From assembly GCA_947585425.1 (NCBI GenBank), contig CANPWZ010000010.1, positions 1-60,516 of the forward strand: a DNA stretch of 60,516 nt, in the 5' to 3' direction. This stretch comes from an uncultured Oscillospiraceae bacterium (GTDB taxonomy: Bacteria > Bacillota > Clostridia > Oscillospirales > Oscillospiraceae). Both the position numbers and the translations under genes were made by a program. Each line of letters opens with the position of its first letter. Position 1 is the first letter of the stretch. Shown piece after piece: positions 7,774 through 15,561 of the stretch. Under the pieces are notes generated by a model. The model worked only from the letters and a program-made list of their open reading frames with translations. It did no database searches and was not told the DNA's origin.

Positions 7774-8829
7774 TCACAGCGGGGCGTCGCAGAAGGCGCA
7801 GCACTCCACGCCGCCGTTGTATTTGACCAGCGGGGGCAGATAGCGCTCGGTCCGGGTGATGCAGCTGGGATTATGGCAGAGGGGCTCCTTGCCGATCTCC
7901 ACCGGGCCGGGGCTCATCCGGGGCTGGTTGGCCAGATCGGACAGCAGGGCCATCCGGGCGAACATGCCGAACCGGGCCTGCCGGAAGTAGACCGCCCGGG
8001 GGTCGTCGTCCACATCCACGGCGATCTCATCCACCCGGGGCAGGGGGTGCATCACCAGCAGGTTTTCCTTGGCCCGGGCCAGCTTGGAGCGGGTGAGGAT
8101 GTAGATGCCCTTGTTCCGCTCGTACTCCAAGGGGTCCACGAACCGCTCCCGCTGGATGCGGGTCATATACAGCACGTCCAGCTGGGGGATGACCGGCTCC
8201 AGGCCGGTGACCTCCACAAAGGGCATATCGTTCTCCCGCATGAACTGCCGCAGATAGTCGGGGATGGCCAATTCCCGGGGGGCGATAAGGAAAAAGCGGA
8301 TGTCCTTGAATTTGGCCAGCGCCTTGATGAGGGAGTGGACGGTGCGGCCGTATTTCAGATCGCCGCAGAGGCCCACGGACAGGCCGTCCACCGAGCCTCT
8401 CAGCCGGGTGATGGTGGTGAGGTCGGCGGTGGTCTGGGTGGGGTGCATATGCCCGCCGTCCCCGGCGTTGACCACCGGCACATCGGAGTACAGGGAGGCG
8501 GCCCGGGCGGCCCCCTCCCAGGGGGTGCGCATGACGATCACGTCGGCGTAGCCCGAGACCATTTTGATGGTGTCCTTCAACGTCTCCCCCTTGGCCACCG
8601 AGGAGGACCGGGGATCGGCGAAGCCGAACACCGAGCCGCCCAGCCGGAGCATGGCGGTCTGGAAGGAGAAGTTGGTGCGGGTGGAGGGCTCGTAGAACAG
8701 GGAGGCCATGACCCTGCCCCGGCATACGTCGATGAACTGCTCCGGCGCGTCGATGATCCTGTCCGCCCGGGCGTAGAGCTCGTCCCACTCCCGCCGGGTC
8801 AGGTCCCCAAAGTCGATCAGATGGCGCAT
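7774..8829 (-). CDS. pyrB: Aspartate carbamoyltransferase with a C-terminal PyrI-type zinc ribbon
   Basis: The enzyme catalyses the first committed step of pyrimidine synthesis (carbamoyl phosphate + aspartate). Catalytic features of PyrB are present: Ser49-Thr-Arg-Thr52 phosphate loop, Lys80 of the 80s loop, HPTQ at 129-132 and HPLPR at 261-265. The protein is 351 residues, about 45 longer than a plain catalytic chain. The extra tail holds Cys318-x4-Cys323-x20-Cys344-x2-Cys347, matching the zinc domain of the regulatory chain PyrI (Cys-x4-Cys, Cys-x2-Cys, with N-x2-CIT between the first pair). The allosteric nucleotide-binding domain of PyrI is absent. A good promoter lies just upstream. No PyrR-type leader is seen. 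Confidence 0.93.
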   Translation of the reverse strand: MRHLIDFGDLTRREWDELYARADRIIDAPEQFIDVCRGRVMASLFYEPSTRTNFSFQTAMLRLGGSVFGFADPRSSSVAKGETLKDTIKMVSGYADVIVMRTPWEGAARAASLYSDVPVVNAGDGGHMHPTQTTADLTTITRLRGSVDGLSVGLCGDLKYGRTVHSLIKALAKFKDIRFFLIAPRELAIPDYLRQFMRENDMPFVEVTGLEPVIPQLDVLYMTRIQRERFVDPLEYERNKGIYILTRSKLARAKENLLVMHPLPRVDEIAVDVDDDPRAVYFRQARFGMFARMALLSDLANQPRMSPGPVEIGKEPLCHNPSCITRTERYLPPLVKYNGGVECCAFCDAPL

Positions 8830-8858
8830 ATGCCGTCCCTCCCCCCGTGATCCGACCT

Positions 8859-8887
8859 ATTTTAACATACTTTTTCCCACAGGACAA
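8859..8887 (-). promoter_or_regulatory. Promoter of pyrB
   Basis: TTGTCC (8882-8887), 17 bp and TAAAAT (8859-8864), preceded by TG at the extended -10 position. The 5' leader is only about 25 nt, too short for a PyrR attenuator. Confidence 0.7.
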
Positions 8888-8993
8888 CAGTGAAATTCGC
8901 TCAAAAACTGCGGACGGGATGTAAAATTTGTCTGGCATGAACGCCCCTTGTTTTCCCATCCTAACGGAAAGGATGAAAAAAGGAGGGACGTCT

Positions 8994-9512
8994 TTGCGCT
9001 GGTTTTGGTACTTCATCTTATACAGCGCCCTGGGCTTTCTGCTGGAGATCACCTTCGCCCGTCTCATCGGCCACCCCAAGCGGGACAGGAAGTGCTTTCT
9101 GCTGCTGCCCCTGTGCCCGGTGTACGGTCTGGGGGCGCTGCTGATCTTACGGGCCGCGGGGCCGGGGCATGGCCCGCTGTGGGTGTTTTTCGCCGGAGGG
9201 CTTGCCGCCACGGCGGCGGAGCTGCTCATGGGCCTGTTCTACCGCTATGCCGTGGGGGTGGAGTTCTGGGACTACTCGGACCTCCCCGGCAATGTGGCGG
9301 GGCTGGTGTGCCCCCAGTTCGCCGCCGTCTGGGGCCTGCTGGCCCTGGCCCTGGCGTACCGGGTCCACCCGGTGATCGACGCCCTGGCGGCGGCCATCCC
9401 GGACGCCTTCGGGCCGCCGGCGGCCATCCTGCTCCTCTGCGACGCCCTGGTGTCCTCCGCAGCCCTCCGCCGGACCGGCACCACCGAGGTGCTGAAATGG
9501 TACGCCGTCTGA
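8994..9512 (+). CDS. Membrane protein of the CmpB-like / PF06541 family
   Basis: The 172-residue protein starts at TTG 8994, which follows AAAAGGAGGG at good spacing. The longer frame from 8928 has no such site. The first 35 residues (RWFWYFILYSALGFLLE) and the WDYSDLPGN segment are typical of the family annotated as putative ABC-transporter type IV or DUF1113, whose function is not established. Four to five transmembrane helices are apparent. It is divergent from pyrB and lies 60 bp upstream of metN with a separate promoter between them. Confidence 0.7.
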   Translation: MRWFWYFILYSALGFLLEITFARLIGHPKRDRKCFLLLPLCPVYGLGALLILRAAGPGHGPLWVFFAGGLAATAAELLMGLFYRYAVGVEFWDYSDLPGNVAGLVCPQFAAVWGLLALALAYRVHPVIDALAAAIPDAFGPPAAILLLCDALVSSAALRRTGTTEVLKWYAV

Positions 9513-9513
9513 C

Positions 9514-9543
9514 TTGACAAACCCAGCGCGGCGGTAGTAAAAT
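9514..9543 (+). promoter_or_regulatory. Promoter of metNI
   Basis: TTGACA (9514-9519), an 18-bp spacer and TAAAAT (9538-9543). The leader to metN is about 25 nt, with no room for a T-box, unlike metQ. Confidence 0.7.
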
Positions 9544-9571
9544 GGGCCAAATCCCGAAAGGGGGTATGGCC

Positions 9572-10576
9572 ATGATCGAACTGAAGCACATCTCCAAGGT
9601 GTTCCCCACCGCCGACGGGGACCTCCAGGCCCTCACCGACGTGACGCTGACCGTGAACGACGGGGACGTATACGGCATCGTGGGCATGAGCGGCGCGGGC
9701 AAGTCCACCCTGGTGCGGTGCATCAACCTGCTGGAGCGGCCCACCTCGGGCCAGGTGCTCATCGACGGCGCGGACCTCTGCGCCATGGGAGAGAAGGAGC
9801 TGATCCGCACCCGGCGGTCCATCAGCATGATCTTCCAGCAGTTCAACCTGCTCATGCAGCGCACCTGCCTGAAGAACATCACCTTCCCCATGGAGATCGC
9901 CGGGGTGAGGGGGGAGGCCGCCAGGAAGCGGGCCCTGGAGCTGCTGGATGTGGTGGGCCTGCCCGACAAGGCGGACGCCTATCCCGCCCAGCTGTCCGGC
10001 GGGCAGAAGCAGCGCGTCGCCATCGCCCGGGCCCTGGCCTCCGACCCCAAGGTGCTGCTCTGCGACGAGGCCACCTCCGCCCTGGACCCCAAGACCACAA
10101 GGGACATCCTGCGGCTCATCAAGGACATCAACCGCCGCCTGGGCATCACGGTGGTGGTCATCACCCACGAGATGGCGGTGGTGGAGGAGATCTGCACCCA
10201 TGTGGCCATCCTGGACCACGGCCGCGTGATGGAGACCGGCACGGTGGAGGAGGTATTCTCCAACCCCAAGACCGAGGCGGGCCGCCGCCTGGTGTACCCC
10301 GACCGGGTGGTCATCGACCAGTTCCCCGCCGCCAATGTGGTCCGCATCGCCTTCAACGGCGGCTCCTCCTACGAGCCGCTCATCGCCTCCCTCGCCATCG
10401 ACTGCGGGGTGAAGGTGAACATCCTGGGGGCGGACACCCGCAACATCGACGGCAAGGCCTTCGGCACCATGCTGCTGGGCCTGCCCGCCGACCCGGCGGA
10501 GGCGGCGAAGGCCGCCGCCTACATCAAAAGCCAGCCCGACGTGACCATGGAGGAGGTGCGGGACTATCATGGGTGA
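9572..10576 (+). CDS. metN: Methionine ABC transporter ATP-binding protein
   Basis: The ATPase subunit of the MetNIQ D/L-methionine importer. The 334 residues match the usual length. Walker A GMSGAGKST, signature LSGGQKQ, Walker B VLLCDEATSALD and the switch His (VVITHEM) are intact. The last about 85 residues (from VVRIAFNGG) form the C-terminal NIL/ACT-like domain that binds methionine and inhibits transport in MetN proteins. The ATG at 9572 follows AAAGGGGG at 7 nt. The stop overlaps the metI start by 8 bp, implying translational coupling. Confidence 0.95.
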   Translation: MIELKHISKVFPTADGDLQALTDVTLTVNDGDVYGIVGMSGAGKSTLVRCINLLERPTSGQVLIDGADLCAMGEKELIRTRRSISMIFQQFNLLMQRTCLKNITFPMEIAGVRGEAARKRALELLDVVGLPDKADAYPAQLSGGQKQRVAIARALASDPKVLLCDEATSALDPKTTRDILRLIKDINRRLGITVVVITHEMAVVEEICTHVAILDHGRVMETGTVEEVFSNPKTEAGRRLVYPDRVVIDQFPAANVVRIAFNGGSSYEPLIASLAIDCGVKVNILGADTRNIDGKAFGTMLLGLPADPAEAAKAAAYIKSQPDVTMEEVRDYHG

Positions 10577-11348
10577 GTTTATCATGAAGATCCTGGAGGC
10601 CCTGTTCGGGGGCGGCAACACCCCGGTGAGCCAGCAGATCATGTACTTACAGATGGACCTGCTCAAGGACATCTGGGAGACGTTGTACTCCACCGTCATC
10701 GCCACCGTGTTCGCCTATGTGATCGGCCTGCCCCTGGGGGTCATCCTGGTGACGGGCGAGCGGGGCGGCGTGCGGCCCCTGCCCCGGCCCCTGATGCAGG
10801 TGCTGAACATCCTCGTCAATCTGCTCCGCTCGGTGCCCTTCCTGATCCTGATGATCCTGGTCATCCCCATCTCCCGGGCGGTGGTGGGCACCAGCGTGGG
10901 CACCGTGGCGTCCCTCATCCCCCTGGTGGTGGCCGCCTTCCCCTTTGTGGCCCGGCTGGTGGAGGGCTCCCTGCGGGAGTCCGACCGGGGGGTGCTGGAG
11001 GCCGCCCAGGCCATGGGCTGCACCCCCGCCCAGATCATCTTCAAGGTGATGCTGCCCGAGGCCCTGCCCTCCCTCATCACCGGCTTTACCACCGCCTTCA
11101 TCACCATCCTGAGCTACGGCGCCATGTCGGCGGCCATCGGCGGCGGCGGGCTGGGCAGCCTGGCCATCGTCAACGGCTACCAGCGGCGGATGAACCTCGT
11201 CCTCTATGTGGCCGTGATCCTGCTGGTGATCCTGGTGCAGGTCTTCCAGTCCTTCGGCGGCTGGCTGGCCGTCCGGGTGGACCGGCGGATCAACCGGGCC
11301 GCGAAAAAGACCCGGAGGCCCAAGCCGGAGAGGGCCGGCGTCCACTGA
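10569..11348 (+). CDS. metI: Methionine ABC transporter permease
   Basis: The membrane subunit of MetNIQ. The 259-residue protein has about five transmembrane helices and the EAA-type cytoplasmic loop (EAAQAMGCTPAQIIFKV) that contacts MetN. It overlaps metN by 8 bp and the shared reading suggests coupled translation. An internal ATG at 10584 is a possible alternative start. The C-terminus is basic. A terminator follows, so metQ is a separate transcription unit under T-box control. Confidence 0.93.
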   Translation: MGEFIMKILEALFGGGNTPVSQQIMYLQMDLLKDIWETLYSTVIATVFAYVIGLPLGVILVTGERGGVRPLPRPLMQVLNILVNLLRSVPFLILMILVIPISRAVVGTSVGTVASLIPLVVAAFPFVARLVEGSLRESDRGVLEAAQAMGCTPAQIIFKVMLPEALPSLITGFTTAFITILSYGAMSAAIGGGGLGSLAIVNGYQRRMNLVLYVAVILLVILVQVFQSFGGWLAVRVDRRINRAAKKTRRPKPERAGVH

Positions 11349-11354
11349 GCATAC

Positions 11355-11398
11355 GGGGCGTTCCTTGTGAGAAATGACGGGGAACGCCCCCAATTTTT
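11355..11398 (+). terminator. Terminator of metNI
   Basis: A 10-bp stem (11355-11364 with 11381-11390) is followed by CAATTTTTT. Confidence 0.82.
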
Positions 11399-11423
11399 TG
11401 CCAGCCTTGTGAAAAACGACCCG

Positions 11424-11452
11424 TTGACAGCGGGGGCGGGGCGTGCTATAAT
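11424..11452 (+). promoter_or_regulatory. Promoter of the metQ T-box transcript
   Basis: Consensus TTGACA (11424-11429), a 17-bp spacer and TATAAT (11447-11452). Confidence 0.85.
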
Positions 11453-11459
11453 CAACCCA

Positions 11460-11745
11460 TCAAGTAAATAGGTTTTGCAAAGGCGATGAAGAGAAGAGTA
11501 GGCGCGGAGGTACGGCACAGAGAGCCCGGGCAGCTGGAAACGGGTACGGAGGGCCGCGCTGAACATGGTCTCGGAGCCGCGGGGTCGAGCGGGAGGACCG
11601 CAAGGCCGCGCCGGGGGCGCCCGTCACAGCGCGGGAGTATGTCAGTACTCTGTAAGGTTCGGGCCGCGAGGTCCGGGCGAAGCAAGGTGGTACCACGAAG
11701 CGAAAGCTCTCGTCCTTGACGTTTGTCAAGGGCGTTTTTATTTTG
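11460..11745 (+). promoter_or_regulatory. T-box riboswitch (methionine specifier) controlling metQ
   Basis: The leader has the T-box order: the stem I start with GATGAAGAGAAGAGTAG (11486-11502), a specifier region reading GAAC-ATG-GTC with codon ATG at 11565-11567, the conserved T-box AAGGTGGTACCACG (11684-11697), and an intrinsic terminator (stem 11711-11720 with 11725-11734, then TTTTTATTTT). Known T-boxes sense uncharged tRNA and prevent termination. An AUG specifier fits the downstream methionine-binding lipoprotein. The specifier is placed by eye and not by folding. Confidence 0.9.
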
Positions 11746-11803
11746 GTGAAATCCGCGCCCAGCGCGGTTCACATATCAGATCCCGAAAAAAGGAGTAATG
11801 AAC

Positions 11804-12691
11804 ATGAAAAAGAAAGCATTGGCCCTTCTGCTGGCCCTGACCCTGATCCTGGCCCTGTGCGCCTGCGGTCCCACCACCGGCCCCGGCCCCGCCGAGAATC
11901 CCAACACCGACGCCCCCGCCACTGAGTCCGCCGGCGGCGAGCAGTCTGCCGAGCCCTCCGAGACCGTCGTCCTCAAGGTGGGCGCCACCCCCGCCCCCCA
12001 CGCCGAGATCCTTGAGGTGGTGAAGCCCATCCTGGCCGAGCAGGGCATCGATCTGCAGATCACGGTGCTGAACGACTACATCGTGCCCAACACCTCCACC
12101 GAGGACGGCTCCCTGGACGCCAACTATTTCCAGCACATCACCTATCTGAGCGACTTTAACGCCGCCAACGGCACCCATCTGGTGAGCGTGGGCCCCGTCC
12201 ACTATGAGCCCTTCGGCCTGTACGCCGGCAAGACCGCGTCCATCGACGCCCTGGCCGACGGCGCCCAGATCGCCGTGCCCAACGACGCCACCAACGAGGC
12301 CCGGGCCCTGCTGCTGCTGGAGCAGGAGGGGCTCATCAAGCTGGCCGACGGCGTGGGCATCAACGCCACCCGGCTGGACATCGTGGAGAACCCAAAGAAC
12401 CTGGAGATCGTGGAGTTGGAGGCCGCCCAGATCACCGCCCGCCTGCAGGACGTTGACCTGGCCGTCATCAACGGCAACTACGCCATCGCCGACGGCCTGG
12501 ATATTGCCGACGCCCTGGCCACCGAGTCCACCGAGGGCGCGGCCGCCGAGGCCTACGGCAACGTGCTGGTGGTCAAGGAGGGCCATGAGAGCGACGCGGC
12601 CGTCCAGGCCCTGTACAAGGCCCTGTGCTCCGACACGGTGAAGGAGTACATCAACAACACCTACAAGGGCGCCGTGGTGCCCCTGTTCTGA
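11804..12691 (+). CDS. metQ: Methionine ABC transporter substrate-binding lipoprotein
   Basis: The NLPA-type lipoprotein delivers methionine to MetNI. A signal peptide with lipobox LCAC is followed by an Ala/Pro/Thr linker. The mature part contains the family motifs GATPAPHAEILEVV, NYFQH and TNEARALLLLEQ. The ATG at 11804 is chosen because AAGGAG is 8 nt upstream, while the ATG at 11798 is only 2 nt from it. Expression is set by the T-box leader and is therefore independent of metNI. That allows more binding protein than membrane complex when methionyl-tRNA is short. Confidence 0.93.
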   Translation: MKKKALALLLALTLILALCACGPTTGPGPAENPNTDAPATESAGGEQSAEPSETVVLKVGATPAPHAEILEVVKPILAEQGIDLQITVLNDYIVPNTSTEDGSLDANYFQHITYLSDFNAANGTHLVSVGPVHYEPFGLYAGKTASIDALADGAQIAVPNDATNEARALLLLEQEGLIKLADGVGINATRLDIVENPKNLEIVELEAAQITARLQDVDLAVINGNYAIADGLDIADALATESTEGAAAEAYGNVLVVKEGHESDAAVQALYKALCSDTVKEYINNTYKGAVVPLF

Positions 12692-12706
12692 TCGACCAAG
12701 CGCCAA

Positions 12707-12742
12707 AGCCGCCCTCTCCGATACGGAGAGGGCGGCTCTTTT
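12707..12742. terminator. Terminator between metQ and spoIIR
   Basis: A 14-bp stem (12707-12720 with 12724-12737) is followed by CTTTTC on the plus strand. It lies between converging genes. Confidence 0.82.
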
Positions 12743-12747
12743 CGTTT

Positions 12748-13377
12748 TCAGAGGCCCAGCCAGTTCATCAGCTGGCCCCACCACTCGACGATCTTGAATT
12801 TCAGCACATAGCCCCCGTCCCTCCCGGTGATGAGGGACGCCTGATCCTCCGACAGGCCGCCCTCCAGGGCGGTCTCGGCGGCCTCCTCGGTGACGGACCC
12901 CAGGCACAGGGGCGGGAACACCACGCACCACCAGTTGCGGCCGGCCCCCTCCCCGATGACCACCCGCAGGGCCCGGTAGCGCCCCGCCGGCAGGGAGAAC
13001 CCATCATAGACCTTGGTAGGGAACCATGCGTCCTCCACGGACACCGCCACCGGGTCGCCGCAGCCCCGGGCGGCCAGGACGTCCGTCGCCGTTTGGGCCA
13101 GCTCGTCCAGGTGGGGGAGCAGCGCGGCCTCGGCCTCCGCCCGGCTGGACGCCCCCTCCAGCCACGGGGCCGCCCGGGCCAGCACCGCGTCCCGCACGGA
13201 GAGTTTCAGGGCCTGATCCTCCTCCGTGTCCGAGTTGGCGACCACATGGAGCCGCAGCACCCGGGCGGCCAGGGCGCTTTCGCTCTCCGAGGCCCACGCC
13301 CCCGCCGTCAGCGTCACCGCGACGGCGATGAGCAGGGCGGACTCCCACAGGTGGAGCCGTTTCGAGGTCACGAACAT
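12748..13377 (-). CDS. spoIIR: Stage II sporulation protein R
   Basis: SpoIIR is made in the forespore and secreted toward the mother cell, where it triggers SpoIIGA to activate sigma-E. The 209-residue protein has an N-terminal signal/anchor (LIAVAVTLTAGAWA) and the family core LRLHVVANSDTEEDQALK followed by VRDAVL. The ATG at 13377 follows AAGGA by 11 nt. The frame could extend to a GTG at 13410 that lacks a site. Its ribosome binding site lies in the right arm of a hairpin, and a sigma-F-like promoter is placed so that its transcript starts within the loop (see separate entries). Confidence 0.92.
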   Translation of the reverse strand: MFVTSKRLHLWESALLIAVAVTLTAGAWASESESALAARVLRLHVVANSDTEEDQALKLSVRDAVLARAAPWLEGASSRAEAEAALLPHLDELAQTATDVLAARGCGDPVAVSVEDAWFPTKVYDGFSLPAGRYRALRVVIGEGAGRNWWCVVFPPLCLGSVTEEAAETALEGGLSEDQASLITGRDGGYVLKFKIVEWWGQLMNWLGL

Positions 13378-13378
13378 G

Positions 13379-13428
13379 AAAAACACCGTCCTTATGTAAC
13401 GTTCAGTCACATTGTGGACGGTGTTTTT
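13379..13428 (-). terminator. ispE terminator whose 3' arm carries the spoIIR ribosome binding site
   Basis: On the minus strand a 13-bp perfect stem (13428-13416 with 13391-13379) encloses a 24-nt loop. The 3' arm ends in TTTTTC directly before the spoIIR ATG, so it can act as the terminator of the aro-ispE operon. AAGGA of spoIIR (13393-13389) spans the loop and the stem base, so it is masked in any read-through RNA. Confidence 0.7.
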
Positions 13429-13439
13429 GCCTTTTATAC
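13411..13439 (-). promoter_or_regulatory. Sigma-F-like promoter of spoIIR
   Basis: GTATA (13439-13435), a 15-bp spacer and GTCCACAAT (13419-13411) fit the sigma-F consensus GYATA-N15-GGNNANANT with one mismatch. The expected start, near 13404, lies in the hairpin loop. Control of spoIIR by sigma-F is established in Bacillus subtilis. Confidence 0.6.
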
Positions 13440-13440
13440 C

Positions 13441-14292
13441 TCAATCCAGCGTCTCGCAGCGGAAAACCTGCTGGTAATTCTCTTTCAGCCGCTCAAAAGC
13501 AGACCGGGCGGCGTGTTCGTCGTCGAACAGGCCGAAGACGGTGGGCCCGCTGCCCGACATGGAGGCCCCCAGGGCCCCGCAGTCGATGAGCTCCGACTTG
13601 ACGGCGTCGATCTCGCTCTTGCGCCGGGGCTCCAGCACGTCCTCGAACACGTTGTAGAGACGGCGGGCCACCCCGGCCAGATCCCCCGCCTCCAGGGCCG
13701 CCAGCACGCCCGGGGTGTCCGGCCGGCAGACGATCTTCCTCACGTTCACCCGGGAAAACAGCTGGGGGGTGGAGATGGGGAAGGGGGGCTTGCAGAGGAC
13801 CACATGGCATTTGGGCAGGGGGGGCAGGGGAGTCAGACGCTCCCCCCGGCCCTCCGCCAGGGCGGTGCCCCCCAGCACGCAGTAGGGCACGTCGGAGCCC
13901 ACCTTTTCCCCGATGGCGGCCAGCTCGCCCGCGGACAAGCCCGCCCCGGACAGCTCGTTCATGGCCCGGAGGACGGCGGCGGCGTCGGCGCTGCCGCCCG
14001 CCAGCCCCGCGCACACGGGGATGCGCTTCTGAATTATTATGTCAACCTGCGGGCCCCGGCCCGTGGCCTCCCGAAAGGCGGCGGCGGCTACCTGGGCCAG
14101 GTTGCGCCCGTCGGCGGGGAGGTAGCGCAGGTCGGAGGATATGCGCCCCTCTGGGCCCTCCGCCGGGGAGACGGTGAGGACATCGGCCAGGGTCACCGTC
14201 TGCATGACCATTTGGAGGTCGTGGTAGCCGTCCTCCCGCTTGCGGAGGATGTCCAGGGTCAGGTTGATTTTCGCACAGGCGGAGAGTTCCAT
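13441..14292 (-). CDS. ispE: 4-diphosphocytidyl-2-C-methyl-D-erythritol kinase
   Basis: The GHMP-family kinase of the MEP isoprenoid pathway. The 283 residues are the normal length. It begins with ACAKINLTLDIL, carries the ATP loop PVCAGLAGGSADAAA, and has the C-terminal GASMSGSGPTVFGLF motif. The ATG at 14292 is preceded by AAAGGAGG, and the frame upstream of it is not part of the protein. It is the last gene of the leftward aromatic operon, 13 bp after aroE. The metabolic link is presumably shared growth demand (quinones and aromatic compounds). Confidence 0.95.
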   Translation of the reverse strand: MELSACAKINLTLDILRKREDGYHDLQMVMQTVTLADVLTVSPAEGPEGRISSDLRYLPADGRNLAQVAAAAFREATGRGPQVDIIIQKRIPVCAGLAGGSADAAAVLRAMNELSGAGLSAGELAAIGEKVGSDVPYCVLGGTALAEGRGERLTPLPPLPKCHVVLCKPPFPISTPQLFSRVNVRKIVCRPDTPGVLAALEAGDLAGVARRLYNVFEDVLEPRRKSEIDAVKSELIDCGALGASMSGSGPTVFGLFDDEHAARSAFERLKENYQQVFRCETLD

Positions 14293-14305
14293 GGGGCCTC
14301 CTTTG

Positions 14306-15133
14306 TCAATCGAGGGCGGCGCGGGCGGCGGCGGCCATCCGGGGCCGGTCCAGGGGCCGGTCCAGGAAGATCTCCAGTGCCAGCACCGCCTGCCAGACCA
14401 GCATCCCAAGGCCGTTGGCGGCCGGATGACCCCGGAGGCGTGCCTGTTTCAGCAGCTCGGTCTCCGCCGGGTGGTAGATGAGATCGAACACGCCCGCGCC
14501 CTCGGGGAGCGCGTCCAGAAAGTCAAAGCTGCCGAACCGGGAGGGGGTGTCCGCCATCCCAAGGCTGGTGCAGTTGACGATGAGCCGGCTCTGTCCCGCC
14601 AGACGGACCAGCGTGTCCAAATCGAAGGGCGCGGGGGAGAGACGGTCATCCCCGCCGCAGAGGGCTTCCGCCCGCCGGAGGCTGCGGTTGGCCACGAATA
14701 CCCGCGCCGCCCCGCCGGAGACCAGCGCCGGGACCACGGCCCTGGCCGCCCCACCGGCCCCCAGGACCAGCACGGCCTTCCCCGCCGGGTCCATCCCGGC
14801 CTCTCGCAGGGCCTCCAGGCAGCCGGGGCCGTCGGTGTTGAAGCCCATCCATTTCCCGTTCCGGAGGGCCACGGTGTTGGCGGCCCCGCACCGGGCGGCG
14901 CTGTCATCCAGAGCGTCCAGCAGGGGGAGCAGGTCCTCCTTGTGGGGCATGGTGGCGTTGAAGCCGGTGACGCCGTTTGCCTCCGCCCAGGAAAGATAGG
15001 CGGGCAGCTCCCCCTTTTTCACCACACGGGCGGTGTAGGGGACGTCCAGCCCCAGCGCCCCCAGCATGGCCCCGTGGAGCAGGGGGGACTTGGAGTGGAG
15101 CACCGGGTCGCCGATGACCTGCAAGGCGCTCAT
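14306..15133 (-). CDS. aroE: Shikimate dehydrogenase
   Basis: Catalyses NADPH-dependent reduction of 3-dehydroshikimate. The 275-residue protein shows the substrate site HSKSPLLHGA, GFNATMPHKE with the catalytic Lys, NTDGPGC, and the nucleotide loop LGAGGAARAV. Its ATG overlaps the aroQ stop codon in the sequence ATGA, indicating coupled translation. Confidence 0.95.
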   Translation of the reverse strand: MSALQVIGDPVLHSKSPLLHGAMLGALGLDVPYTARVVKKGELPAYLSWAEANGVTGFNATMPHKEDLLPLLDALDDSAARCGAANTVALRNGKWMGFNTDGPGCLEALREAGMDPAGKAVLVLGAGGAARAVVPALVSGGAARVFVANRSLRRAEALCGGDDRLSPAPFDLDTLVRLAGQSRLIVNCTSLGMADTPSRFGSFDFLDALPEGAGVFDLIYHPAETELLKQARLRGHPAANGLGMLVWQAVLALEIFLDRPLDRPRMAAAARAALD

Positions 15134-15561
15134 TGGCCGCCCTCCAGGAAATAGTCCATGGCCCGGAGGTACCCGTCGAACCCCAGGCCGTAGATCTGCC
15201 CCACGCAGGCGGGGGCGGTGACGGAGACGGCCCGGAAGGGCTCCCGCTGGTCGATGTGGCTGATGTGGACCTCATAAGCGGGCACATCCACCGCCTTCAG
15301 AGCGTCCAGGATGGCGTAGCTGTAATGGGTGTAGGCCCCGGGGTTGATGACGATGGCGTCATACGCCCCGTCGGCCTCATGGATGGCGTCGATGATGGCC
15401 CCCTCGTGGTTGGACTGGAAGCAGTCCGCCGTAGAATCATGGGCGGCGGCGTAGTCCTTGATGAGAGCGCACAGGGCGTCGTAGCTCCGATCCCCGTAGA
15501 TGCCCGGCTCCCGCCTGCCCAGCAGGTTCAGGTTGGGCCCGTTGATGATGAGGAACTTCAT
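15130..15561 (-). CDS. aroQ: Type II 3-dehydroquinate dehydratase
   Basis: The 143-residue protein dehydrates 3-dehydroquinate to 3-dehydroshikimate. Signatures are IINGPNLNLLGRREPGIYG, with the catalytic Tyr of that segment and the flexible-loop Arg, QSNHEGAIID, NPGAYTHYS and EVHISHIDQRE. The ATG at 15561 overlaps the aroK stop (ATGA). Frames extending upstream belong to aroK. Confidence 0.95.
   Translation of the reverse strand: MKFLIINGPNLNLLGRREPGIYGDRSYDALCALIKDYAAAHDSTADCFQSNHEGAIIDAIHEADGAYDAIVINPGAYTHYSYAILDALKAVDVPAYEVHISHIDQREPFRAVSVTAPACVGQIYGLGFDGYLRAMDYFLEGGQ

Noticed and set aside
11460-11745. SAM riboswitch upstream of metQ
   Set aside because: The leader has the T-box signature and stem I start instead, and no SAM-I or SAM-II core was seen.
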